Below the pieces are notes generated by a model. The model saw only the letters and a program-made list of their open reading frames with translations. It searched no databases and was not told the DNA's origin. Shown one piece after another: positions 48,243 through 57,948 of a DNA stretch of 64,000 nucleotides. The DNA lies in NCBI GenBank assembly GCA_014058105.1, contig JACGCM010002300.1, forward strand, positions 124,001 through 188,000, written 5' to 3'. Position 1 is the first letter of the stretch. Every line of letters begins with the position of its first letter. Origin of the DNA: Kingdonia uniflora (taxonomy: Eukaryota; Streptophyta; Magnoliopsida; Ranunculales; Circaeasteraceae). The translations under genes and the position numbers were made by a program.

Positions 48243-51200
48243 TAAGGCTGTGCATTTATACATTTGCAACATGTCAATAATGTGTAAATTTGTAATATGT
48301 AAATTTGTAAATTTGTAACATGCCAATGTGTAATTGTAATGTGTAATTATTTAACAGTGTATTTTTTTTCTTTTCGTAATGTATATTGTATATATTGCAA
48401 TGACTCAATGTATTATTATTATTTTCGTTATGTAATATGCCAATAACATATAAGATAAATCCCAAATTGCAAACAATGAAACAAACATCAAAATAGAAGA
48501 TCAATTCAATATAAAATAACATCTTAGCATAACCAAAATAAAATCCAACCCCATCATCCAAAAGGAGTAAAACCAAAAATCTAAAATAAAAACATCTAGC
48601 TAGAATAATGAAATCAAATGTCCTCGTCGGATCCCGAGTCAATGTCATCATCATCACCATTACCCACATCGTACGTCGCATCAACATCGTAATCATCATC
48701 GTCGGAAGAGTCTTGAAGATGACGCGTCGTCGATCGTGAGCTTGATGTTCCTCCTTGTAAAGCGGTGTTGGTGCGAGAAGTACGAGTCAGCGGGGGGTCA
48801 TCAAGTCCATCTTCGGCGTCCTCAAGCACACCATAAGTGATGTCCGTCCCTAACACAATGTTGTCTCTCGCATCGTCGGGAACTAACCACTCCGCGTATT
48901 CATCGAGGGACTTCAACACAATTGGCTTTATCTCTTTTGCAGAAATGCGTACTTCATAACGCTTTTTAAGCCTCTTATTGTATTGGATTATATGCAAGAT
49001 CCTTCATCCGATCATGCTCCAAACAATTTCTCTTTTTAGTATGGATCTACAATAGTAAAATAAATAAATAAAAACTTAAAGAAATAAACTTTAACCTATA
49101 AGATAAATCAATAATGTATTTAGTTACAAATACTAAAAGTGACTTACATTGTCAAAGGTACTCCAAATCCTTTCACAAGGAGAAGCCACACTAGTAAGCC
49201 CAAAAATTCTTTTAGCAAATCTTTGCAAGGCGGGGACTTCACTTCCAAAAGTGATCCACCACTCAACTACATTAAAAATCATAAAATTTAGAAAGCAAAA
49301 GAATAAAAACAAAAAAACCTTAAAATTACTAAAAAGAAGTAACTTAAAGCAATACTAAGCTACTAACCCAGAACAATTGTTTTCACACAAGTTTGAGCAC
49401 CCCTCTTTCCCAACCTCCCGGCCTTGGTACGATATACAATTAGATCACGCAAGATTTGGCTTTCATCTTTTTCATCAAAAGCAAGTTTTGTTATGTAATC
49501 TAACAGGCTCTCTTTAAGTTTAGCATTTGATTCCATCTCATAAGAGCTTGTAAGAGTTGCATAATAATATTGAGGGTTATGATAGTGAGCCGCTGCATGC
49601 AAAGGCTTTTTAAGCAAAGTAGACGACCTACGATCAATAATTCTTTCCATTTGTTTTCCATAACTCGCGGTTATCCTCGTTTTGGTCTCCCAAATTAGTT
49701 TTTACCTTAAGCTTACAATCCTCCATCGCCGAAGAAATATAAGTCATAGAAGGTTTCTCCTCGTTATCTACCATTCGAATCACATTCACCAAAGGAGCCA
49801 TAATTTTCAAGCAAGAATGCATATTGTTCCAAAAAATATTACTTTTGACTTACTTCACAATTTCTTTCCCAGTAGGGTGTTTCGGCCACTTGCTATTTCT
49901 CCACTCAACGGTATGGAACATGTCTCTTAGTTCTTGTCTCTTTTCGTACATACTATCCAAACATAGAAAAGTGGTAGCAAATCGAGTTACCGTCGGCCTT
50001 ATAATTTCTCTACCCTTTGTTTGCTTCCTCATCAAATGGAGCACATGTTTGTGATTGTAGATAAAAAGGGAAATCTTTTTCGCTTCTTTGACCTTTTTCT
50101 CCACCAAAGGCATCTTGCCCATATCTTCAAGTATCAAATTCACACAATGTGCCGCACATGTCATCCAATAAATCTTTCTTTCCGCCATAATCTAATCACC
50201 CGCTAGTACATAATTACTTGTATTATCCGTACACACCTAGTGAAAGCATTAAAAAGAAAAAAAATCAAATACGTATAAAATCTAAGCAAAAGAACAAGGA
50301 TAGGAAAAAACACAAAAATTCAATACTTGAATAACATTCTTCTCTCCAACCTCTTCAATCACTTCTTTCAACATTTTATAAATGAGTTCCGCATCATGAA
50401 TATGTGCGGATCCATCAATAGAGTTTAGGAAGACCGTTCCTTTCGAACAATTCCCAAGAAAGTTAATGAGTGTCCTACCCTTGCTATCGGTCCACCAATC
50501 GGTAATGATGGCTACTCCATAAGTTTCCCAATGAACTTTGAAATTATCTACCCAATTCGAGGTTTCTTCCTTCTTCTTCAAGATCTTGACTCTCAAGTTA
50601 TTATATGAGGGTGGCTTGAAAGCTACAAATTAAATATTAAACTAATAAGAATGTATTTGACAATTGTCTTTGTATTGTAAAAAATAATTCGTAAGATAAA
50701 ATACTTACTCGATGGATCATTGTATTGGACAATTGCTTGCATCATCTTGGAATAACTATCCGATCTTGCACAATTAAAGGATATGATGTTTTCATAAAAG
50801 AAGTCGGCAATGCAACCATGGATGTGCTCTAAAGCCTTTTTGTTTTCGTTCGAAGTAGGAGCTTTGGGGCGGAAATTCACATCAATACAGGCTGCAAAAG
50901 CATCCATAAGCTCTTTCCTCTTAGGAATTTGAATCCCAACTTCTTCAGCCTCATCATCATTTCTATATACATTGACGTTTCTAATCATTTCGTCTTTCTT
51001 ATTTTGTTTCTCTTTAGTTGCTTTTTGTTTTCCTTTCATGAAGCGTCTAAGTCAATCAGCAACATCTTGTAAAACTTTATCACATTTCCTAACATTTTTG
51101 TACAAAGTCCCTTTGTACGAAGCTTTTACGAGATGTTTTAACCTCTTAATCTCCCCCCCCCCTTGGACACATAACCGCAAAAGTTACACTTAACGTGATC

Positions 51201-52207
51201 TTTATTCCCATTTCCCGGTTGACCATAGTTCCACCCCGGATCAATCGAATTAGCCGGTCTATACTGACCAGTACTTGCCTCGGAACCTTCCGCCACATTG
51301 GGAGAAGACATTATGGGAACCCAAAACCTATAATTTACCCAAAAACAACCTCATAATCAATCAAACAAAACCAAATAAACAAAAATGGAATTGTTATCGA
51401 ATCATACTTTTGCAATATTCACTATGATTCTATAATATCTAACTTCGCTATAAAAATGTGTGCCAAACAGTTCAAGCTACATTAAATCACAACTGTTTGA
51501 ATTAAAACAGACAGTATCAATCACAAGATTCACAACTGTTTGCTAAAAAAAAGGTGTGCCATAATCAATCACTCTGGGAATTAAAAACCAATTGAGGGAT
51601 CTCATAAGAGATTCAATTACAACTGTTTGAACCCAAATCCCCTAATTTCGAATTGGAAGATCTTAATTGGAATTACAACTGTTTGAACCCAAACCCAAAC
51701 CCCAAATCATCAAATCACAATTGGAAGATCATACGAATAAGTTTCAATGAGAGAGATTACTTACCTGAGATCATACGAATTAGCTTCAAAAGAGATTTGC
51801 AGTTGCAGAGAGAGAAAGAGTTGCAGAGATTTACAATTTTAATTCGCAGCAGAGAGAGTGATTGCAATTATGAGTTTTTTGTTTTGTTTTTATTTTTTAA
51901 CAAGAAGCCAAATCACTTGGCAAAATACGAATTAAAAAAAAAAAAAAAAAACCCTTGGAGTGCCTCATCATTTAGCGCCTTGAGAGAGGCGCCCCGTGCT
52001 TTGAAGCGCCCTTAGACTGTATAAGGCTGAGGTGGGGCGGGTGGTTTAAAATTGGGCGCCCTTGAGCCGCCCCTGACAACATAGTTTCGGGACGATTTTT
52101 AAATCATGTCGATTTGGGCCCGGGTTATAAATTAGAGACCCGATTTTAGCCGGGTCGGATCGGGTCTAAGGCTATACCCGAATCAATCCGACCCGTGTAC
52201 AGCCCTA
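48243..52207 (-). mobile_element. hAT transposon nested in the gypsy integrase region
   Basis: An exact 8-bp target duplication GCTCTAAT lies at 48235-48242 and 52208-52215. Termini are TAAGGCTGTGCA (left) and, inverted, TAGGGCTGTACA (right), the short imperfect terminal repeats of hAT elements. Internal content is a minus-strand hAT transposase. Length is 3965 bp. It must be younger than the gypsy element it interrupts. Confidence 0.95.
48614..51312 (-). pseudogene. hAT transposase (BED finger, DUF659, dimerisation domain)
   Basis: Minus strand from ATG at about 51312 (MSSPNVAEGSEAS). BED-type finger around VKCNFCGYVSKGGGEIKRLK (about 51200-51140). An in-frame TGA occurs at about 51052 before LRRFMKGKQK. 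DUF659 part: NWVDNFKVHWETYGVAIITDWW (about 50555-50490), FLNSIDGSAH, LIYKMLKEV. Middle: WMTCAAHCVNLILEDMGKM (about 50165-50110) and RPTVTRFATTFLCL. C-terminal dimerisation: WWITFGSEVPALQRFAKRI followed by LTSVASPCERIWSTF (about 49255-49150). An acidic tail ends at about 48614 (DDDDYDVDATYDVG). Intron-like gaps separate the blocks. Dead because of the early stop unless a downstream start is used. Confidence 0.88.
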
Positions 52208-52215
52208 GCTCTAAT

Positions 52216-53403
52216 GGGCTCGGTGAACTCTGCATCATTATCTGAAGACATCGGGATACAAAGAGTTGTGCCCTTGAACAAATATCCATCCTGAATAGTT
52301 TAATCATCATAAGATCCCCAGTTTTGACTACACGAGTCAAAAATCGGTTCAAAAAACACATCTGAAGGATGAAAGTCGCGTAACTCAGAAAACTTGAACA
52401 CTGACGAGCAAAGAGTAACTAATAGATGAGTTGTCCTACTAATTTTGTCAACAAACCCATTCTCCTTTCCAATATGCTGAATGTGAAAATCGAAGCTCTG
52501 GAGATAGCTGAACCACTTTGCCTATCTATTTGTCGAAGTTCTCTACTGGCTGTGCATGTGTCGGAGCGCGTCATGATCAGAATGAATGACTAACTCCCGA
52601 TGAACTTGGTAGTGCCTCCAATGGCGCAATGCTCGTACTACGGCCAACAACTCGATGTCATAGGTACTGTAATTTAGTTGTGCTCCCGAAAATTTCTCAC
52701 TGAAATAAGCGATTGGCCTCTCTCAGTGAGATAATACTACCTCGATTCCCGTTTTACAAGCATCTGTAGTAACCTCAAAAACTGGTTCAAAAAAATTAGG
52801 TTATGTAAGAACAGGAGTTGTAGGGAGTTTCTGCTTAATCAATAGAGCTGGAACAACTACTGGGGACATACTCTCTCTCAGGACCTCTTTAGCACATAAC
52901 TCCGCAACCTGCCTCTGTAATTCTGTATGCTCCGCTGGAGCCATATGGTAATGGGGTAAATTCGGCAACGTAACCCCTGGGATTAAATCAATGTTATGCT
53001 GAATATCTCGTAATGGTGGGAACTCTGGTGGTTCGGGTTATCGACATATATCAGGAAACTGAGCAAGTAGCGGCTGTAAATACTCAAGAACCATTGTAGG
53101 AGCTGTCGACATCGCACATACCAAAGCGTAGGCAATTTCATGTTTTCTTGCTTATGTTAAGAAACTACTTGGCTTTGCAACTGGCATCTCTTCAGGCGGT
53201 AGACCTATCTACCTCTACCTCGGTGAACTCCTTTCCACATAAAAACATACACATTAAGACGTCCTATGTGGATTGCGTTCCTCTCCCACTGCTACAGTAT
53301 GTCCAATAGTAAATGACGCACATGCATCTTGATAACCGTACACAATATGGATTTTTCATACTCACCCATTTTAATCTTCACATGAGTACGGTATAGTACT
53401 GTT
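52216..53403 (-). pseudogene. Gypsy RT N-terminal edge and RNase H, RT core deleted
   Basis: Minus strand. [20 protein letters not shown] and [20 protein letters not shown] (about 53005-52870) are the entry to gypsy reverse transcriptase. Within about 60 nt the text jumps to KLPTTPVLT and VFEVTTDACKTGIEVVLS, PIAYFSEKFSGAQLNYSTYDIELLAVVRALRHWRHY (about 52720-52610), which is RNase H. The YxDD-containing RT core is missing. Several stops are present. The segment ends in a short region leading to the integrase tail without an integrase core. Confidence 0.85.
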
Positions 53404-54130
53404 GGGTCCGGTTCGGTAGACTCATAAGAGTTTACTCACAAATGCACTCACTATTTCCACCGTCAATTTAGATGAATCCTATGTTTCAGAATGTGTCATG
53501 TGTCACACATAACAACAAAGTGATAACATATTGATTTTAGTCAGATTATACAATTTTACCCAATCTACCCTCCTTTCTCATTTCTCTTCTCTTCTAATGA
53601 TTTTTTCTCCCAAACTCTCCATCTTTATCCACCCCATTCTCTGTCTTTCTGTTTTGTGAGATTTGAGTTCAGATGGTATGATCATAAGCTTGATTTGCTT
53701 CTTCTTCTTTCTTTTTTCTTTCAAATTTTGATGGGATTGTATATGTTTGCCCTAAACGTTAGGCCCAACCACAATTTCATCTCTTAAAGCAACAAATAAA
53801 AGGAATCCTTAATAAGTAATTTTAAATCTTGCAAGTTCAAATTTTAACCCGAATACTTTGGTTTTGCTTTCATTATCATCTGAAAGAAAGAGTAGCTTTA
53901 GAGAGGAGAGAAATAATAGGGATTAGAGAAGATGGTTTAGAGAGAAAAAGTGGGAGAGAAGAAGGGTAGACATGAAAGAAAAAATTGATCAAACATAATG
54001 ATGTGAGCTGACTTTTGTGTTTACTTTGGGCCATGTGGCATCTTCCAAAGCGTTGGATTTATTTGAATTGACGGTATAGGTAGTGAGTATAGTTTTGAGT
54101 TAACTCTTGCGAGTCTACGAAACCGGACCC
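53404..54130. mobile_element. Mutator-like MITE nested in the gypsy element
   Basis: An exact 9-bp target duplication AGTACTGTT lies at 53395-53403 and 54131-54139, the Mutator hallmark length. Inverted termini of about 75 bp: left GGGTCCGGTTCGGTAGACTC, right inverted GGGTCCGGTTTCGTAGACTC. There is no coding capacity in 727 bp. Confidence 0.92.
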
Positions 54131-54139
54131 AGTACTGTT

Positions 54140-55150
54140 ACCTCTCCCGTTGTACCATCCTTCTGCAACTAACTCAACGTATGGAGTACAAGTATCAGCC
54201 GTAGCTTATCAGCCACTCTCTCTAAGATGAGGTTATTCGTCGAACCACCGTCAATAATCATATCCAACCCCTTTCCAGCAGCCTCTACATGCGTACAAAA
54301 TAGCGTATGCTTCTTCTAATATTCATTGATCTTGGAATTAGTGTAGTCAATTTTCATAAGTGATCCACATAATGTCAGTGCTCACCTTGGAACTCCCCTC
54401 TTCATCCGTTCATGGGGTAGCGGCTCCATAGTAATCACCTCTTCCAGATGGTTTGGAGACGTCTCTCTCTACCAAGCCATCCGCCGCCGCGGTAACCTCC
54501 GTCGGCTTTTTTTCTCTTTCTGTCAGTGTCGTCTGTGGGTGTGGGATCTCCCCGCTCACATCTGCCGTCCCCACCACACCACTACCTGCCGCGGGTTGCC
54601 CCGGTGTAATCCCACACATGGTCGTTGGTCCCTCAATTGCAGCTGTTGGCCACACCGAGTCGTTCCCCCTCGCGACCTGTTTTGGCGTGTTTGGCGTGAC
54701 TCTGGTTGGCGCTGCTGGTCCAGTCGGTGCCCTCTCTCCGTTCACTGGATTGTTGGTTTGTTCGGAAACCCCTTCGTACTAGATCGTCTCCAAATTATGA
54801 TTAGAATTGTGTCCCAATACTCTTCGAATTCGTGGCATAGGTTTTCTTGCAGTGTTGATTTTCTTTGGTTGGACTTTATGATGTTTGGAATTGTTAATTG
54901 GGTGAACTTCTTGCATCAATGTCGCAACCTCATCATGGGACTTGATCGAGAACCTTTCAACATATCTCCGTCTTCCCCACCTGCAACATCAATTGCACGG
55001 TGACCTTCTATCTCCGTCATCTCCTTGTAGTGGTTCATCTCCAAGCCTACTCCATCGAATCTCATCGATTCCTCAGTCACAACACCCACCTCTAACTTTG
55101 CGATTTCGACAATTGCTCGCACATATTTAGAAAATCTTGTATCGGTCATA
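54140..55150 (-). pseudogene. Gypsy gag and protease region
   Basis: Minus strand. ATG 55149 opens a 77-codon gag start (MTDTRFSKYVRAIVEIAKLE). A GC-rich, Pro/Thr/Gly-rich part follows at 54745-54410 with composition unlike the rest of the element. A protease-like block with LDMIIDGGSTNNLI and RVADKLRL lies at about 54275-54215. The frames are broken between these parts. Confidence 0.65.
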
Positions 55151-55580
55151 GCTTTGGTACCAAGTTGTTAAAATCACGTTCGCGGAAGCATCAAATCTCA
55201 ATAAAATTGGAAAATTACTCTCACGAAAGCAACTACCCTCTACTAGACAAGCTCCTAACATATATAGCTAAAAGAGGATCATGCACTCGTGGGTAGATGA
55301 CCTACGAGAGACAATCTATCAATTTGAGAAAATGAAATTTAAAAAAAATTTCTATTCCAATAGACAACTGGTGTTTATAATTGATAATCTTACTTACCTT
55401 AATATCAACTCCCACGTCCCCTCGGTGTTCACATGAATTAACTTTGTCTTCATATGTTTATTTTCATTTATCCTTTATTTTTCCTTGTTACTTAAGTTAT
55501 GCAAGATGATCAACAGTATAGCTCTAATTGATTTTAGAGATATTTTCTGTTGAAATTAATTAACAATTGACATAAATCAG

Positions 55581-55669
55581 GAAATAATGGTTCTACCTAT
55601 TGGAGCGAGCACATTCGAAGAGGCAATGCAAATGAGCTTGGAGACCTATCATCACGACATCACCTAAAG
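55581..55669 (+). pseudogene. Isolated enolase exon with 8-bp frameshifting insertion
   Basis: A plus-strand exon-like block with a CAG acceptor just before it and an AAAG|GTAATA donor after it. It reads [18 protein letters not shown] then SLETYHH, matching the enolase segment that in plants reads (Q)EFMILPxGAxSFxEAMRMGSExYHHLK. An extra 8 bp (GACATCAC) after the YHH codons shifts the frame; without it the exon would be 81 nt, 27 codons, phase 0. No neighbouring enolase exons were found on either side within the window, so this is a stranded exon rather than a gene. Confidence 0.75.
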
Positions 55670-56110
55670 GTAATATCATTTTAGTTAGAAGTTTTGTCAT
55701 TACTATCTTTTTTGTTCAGACTTCTATCAGTGCAGTAGTTTGTCTTTATAGACAAACCGATGATCAGTTTATCTATTTCTATGGCGAACCAATATAAAGC
55801 AAGCATGCTGTAATCTTTTGCAGCAAATATTAGAAATCTCGGTTTAGCTTGTATTTGTGTCAATAATTTTTATTTTTTTTGTTGAAATGTTATAGTTGAA
55901 CTTTTTGCCACTAAAGTTTCAATCTACCTTTTTTTAATGAATGAAGTTCCTTTAATCAAATATCCGGCCTCGAGCAAAGACTAACCATCACTAGATGTAT
56001 ACACAAAAAGCACCCCTGAGATAAAAGAAACAAAACCCTACTTTCTCTCCAAAATCGTAGCCTCCCATCTTGCTGCAAGCAAACAAATTGCTCCAGAAAA
56101 AGAGTAAAGA

Positions 56111-56316
56111 TTTTTTTTTTTTGGAATCCGGAAGTTCGTCGGGTTCATCATTTTTCACCATTCTCCCAGGGCTCGCCACAGTACCTCCGCAAGCCGTACA
56201 CTCCATTTCAAGTCAAGATAAATCTTGGCGGATGACCCCCGCTGTTGGGTTTCGAACTCGTGACCTCTCTTTCATCTCTCCAAGAAGTGGTCCCAAACCA
56301 CTAGCCCAACACCAAA
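56111..56316 (-). mobile_element. tRNA-derived SINE
   Basis: On the minus strand it starts near GTTGGGCTAGTGGTTTGGGA (box A-like), has GGTCACGAGTTCGAAACCC (box B-like) about 40 bp on, and ends in an A-run (T-run on plus 56111-56122). Size and box spacing fit a pol III SINE. No clean target duplication was identified. Open frames across it are incidental. Confidence 0.7.
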
Positions 56317-56544
56317 GAGTCCACGAAAAAACTTATCAGTTACTATTCCCTCTAAAAGTCCTATTATTTTGTTCCTTCCATAATCCCCACTTCAGTAACT
56401 TCCTTATGACTATGCGACTCGGGGATTATTGCAACCTTTTTATGAATTGGAATCTTGAACCAAAGGAATCATTTTAGAAGAAGCAAAAATTACCTTATTA
56501 CTAGCAACGATCAATGATGCTTGTTTTTTTGTCTTGCCTATTCA

Positions 56545-56619
56545 GGTTTTAACGAAATTCAAAGCCTTGGGTCTTCAAATCCTCCTATCTCAAAGATTTA
56601 GTGAAAATAGTAGTGGAGT
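56545..56619 (+). promoter_or_regulatory. 5' leader of the PHT4;6-type gene with possible upstream intron
   Basis: A pyrimidine-rich tract ending in CTATTCAG at 56544 resembles a splice acceptor, so the leader may begin in an upstream exon. The leader has no ATG before the coding start at 56620. Confidence 0.35.
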
Positions 56620-57948
56620 ATGAAGAGGATGGTATTACCGAAACGTTACATTATAGTCCTCTTAACATTCATATGTACAAGTGTTTGTTATATAGAACGT
56701 GTGGGGTTCTCAATTGCCTACACATTAGCTTCTGATGCCGCTGGGCTGAATCAGTCTAGCAAGGGTATTATCTTGTCAACATTCTATTATGGGTATGTCT
56801 GTTCCCAAATTCCTGGTGGATGGGCATCTCAGAAAATTGGGGGAAGGCGTGTTCTTCTTTTATCATTTATACTATGGTCTCTGACTTGTGCTCTGGTTCC
56901 GCTAGATCCCGACAAAGTCACGATTTTAGTGTTAGCCCGTTTGCTTATTGGGGTAGCACAAGGTTTCATCTTCCCATCTATCCATACTGTCCTAGCACAA
57001 TGGGTTCCGCCCCACGAGCGATCTCGGTCTGTTTCTCTAACTACTTCTGGAATGTACCTTGGTGCAGCAGCTGGTATGCTTGTGCTGCCAAGTTTGGTGA
57101 AGTTCAAAGGACCCCGGTCTGTGTTTTTAGCTGAAGCTGCATTGGGTGCTATGTGGTCTCTACTTTGGTTCAAGTATGCCAGTGACCCACCCCGCTCTGA
57201 CCATCCCAAGGCTGCTGCAGCTGGTTTTGGGGAGTCTCTGTTGCCAACTAAAGGGGGTGAAGGTTTACGGAAGACCAAGTTGGAGAATAGTAAAAATGCA
57301 GTTAATGTCCCTTGGAAGAGAATACTGCTCAGTTTGCCTGTTTGGGCGATTGTTGTAAATAACTTCACCTTCCATTATGCTTTGTACGTGTTGATGAGCT
57401 GGTTACCCACGTATTTTGAACAAGGCCTTGGACTCAGTCTTCAAGAGATGGGATCTTCTAAGATGTTACCTTATCTTAACATGTTTGTATTCTCCAATAT
57501 TGGAGGGGTTGCAGCAGACTACTTAATCACAAGGAGGATTATGTCAGTAACTAAGACTAGGAAATTCTTGAACACAATTGGGTTCATTGCGGCCTCCATC
57601 GCTTTAATGGCACTTCCTTTCTTCAGAAGTTCTTCAGGAGCTGTGTTTTGTTCCTCTGTTGCTCTTGGATTTTTGGCACTAGGGAGAGCTGGGTTTGCAG
57701 TGAATCACATGGATATTGCTCCGAGATATGCAGGAATAGTCATGGGTGTTTCTAATACTGCTGGTACACTAGCAGGCATTGTTGGGGTTGCTCTCACAGG
57801 ACAACTCCTTGAAGCTGCTAAATCTGCTCATTCGGATCTTTCAAGTCCTGAAAGCTGGAAGTCCGTCTTTTTCATCCCGGGATACCTTTGCATGTTCAGC
57901 TCAGTAGTTTTCTTACTATTTTCAACCGGAGAAAGAGTTTTTGATTGA
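56620..57948 (+). CDS. PHT4;6: PHT4;6-type anion/phosphate transporter (MFS)
   Basis: A single uninterrupted exon of 442 residues plus stop. It shows the PHT4 subfamily of the major facilitator superfamily: about 12 hydrophobic segments; N-terminal YIIVLLTFICTSVCYIERVG and SIAYTLASDAAGLNQSSKG; the loop motif GGWASQKIGGRRVLLLSF; LIGVAQGFIFPSIHTVLAQW; a cytosolic middle loop at about residues 190-230 with DPPRSDHPKAAAAGFG; and C-terminal MDIAPRYAGIVMGVSNTAGT and FFIPGYLCMFSS ending GERVFD. There is no plastid transit extension; the short N-terminus and near-identical signature blocks match the Golgi-type PHT4;6 (Arabidopsis ANTR5-class), which exports phosphate from the Golgi lumen. Membrane location is certain; Golgi placement and substrate are from the family. 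The gypsy stack ends 1.3 kb upstream. ATG 56620 was chosen because the family N-terminus starts there. Confidence 0.95.
   Translation: MKRMVLPKRYIIVLLTFICTSVCYIERVGFSIAYTLASDAAGLNQSSKGIILSTFYYGYVCSQIPGGWASQKIGGRRVLLLSFILWSLTCALVPLDPDKVTILVLARLLIGVAQGFIFPSIHTVLAQWVPPHERSRSVSLTTSGMYLGAAAGMLVLPSLVKFKGPRSVFLAEAALGAMWSLLWFKYASDPPRSDHPKAAAAGFGESLLPTKGGEGLRKTKLENSKNAVNVPWKRILLSLPVWAIVVNNFTFHYALYVLMSWLPTYFEQGLGLSLQEMGSSKMLPYLNMFVFSNIGGVAADYLITRRIMSVTKTRKFLNTIGFIAASIALMALPFFRSSSGAVFCSSVALGFLALGRAGFAVNHMDIAPRYAGIVMGVSNTAGTLAGIVGVALTGQLLEAAKSAHSDLSSPESWKSVFFIPGYLCMFSSVVFLLFSTGERVFD

Larger units (their letters stand above)
47504..55321 (-). mobile_element. Ty3/gypsy retrotransposon, internally deleted, hosting two nested elements
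   Basis: LTRs at 47504-47686 (183 bp) and 55166-55321 (156 bp; it lacks about 27 bp present in the other). A perfect 5-bp target duplication ATTTG lies at 47499-47503 and 55322-55326. The primer site (minus TGGTACCAAAGC, 55151-55162) matches a Met-tRNA-type site at 10 of 12 positions, 3 bp from the LTR. A polypurine tract (minus AGGAGGGGAGAGT) abuts the other LTR. Coding order on minus: gag, protease, RT/RNase H, integrase C-terminus, which is the gypsy order. Most of the RT core and the integrase catalytic core are absent. Without its guests the element would be about 3.1 kb. Confidence 0.93.

Noticed and set aside
54453..55003. Long plus-strand open frames in the gypsy gag region
   Set aside because: They are antisense to the gag/protease text and arise from the GC-rich composition; no domain or splice context supports them.
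56070..56477. 135-codon plus-strand frame
   Set aside because: It reads antisense through the SINE and has no recognisable domain.
56829..57368. 179-codon minus-strand frame
   Set aside because: It is the antisense shadow of the PHT4;6-type coding sequence.
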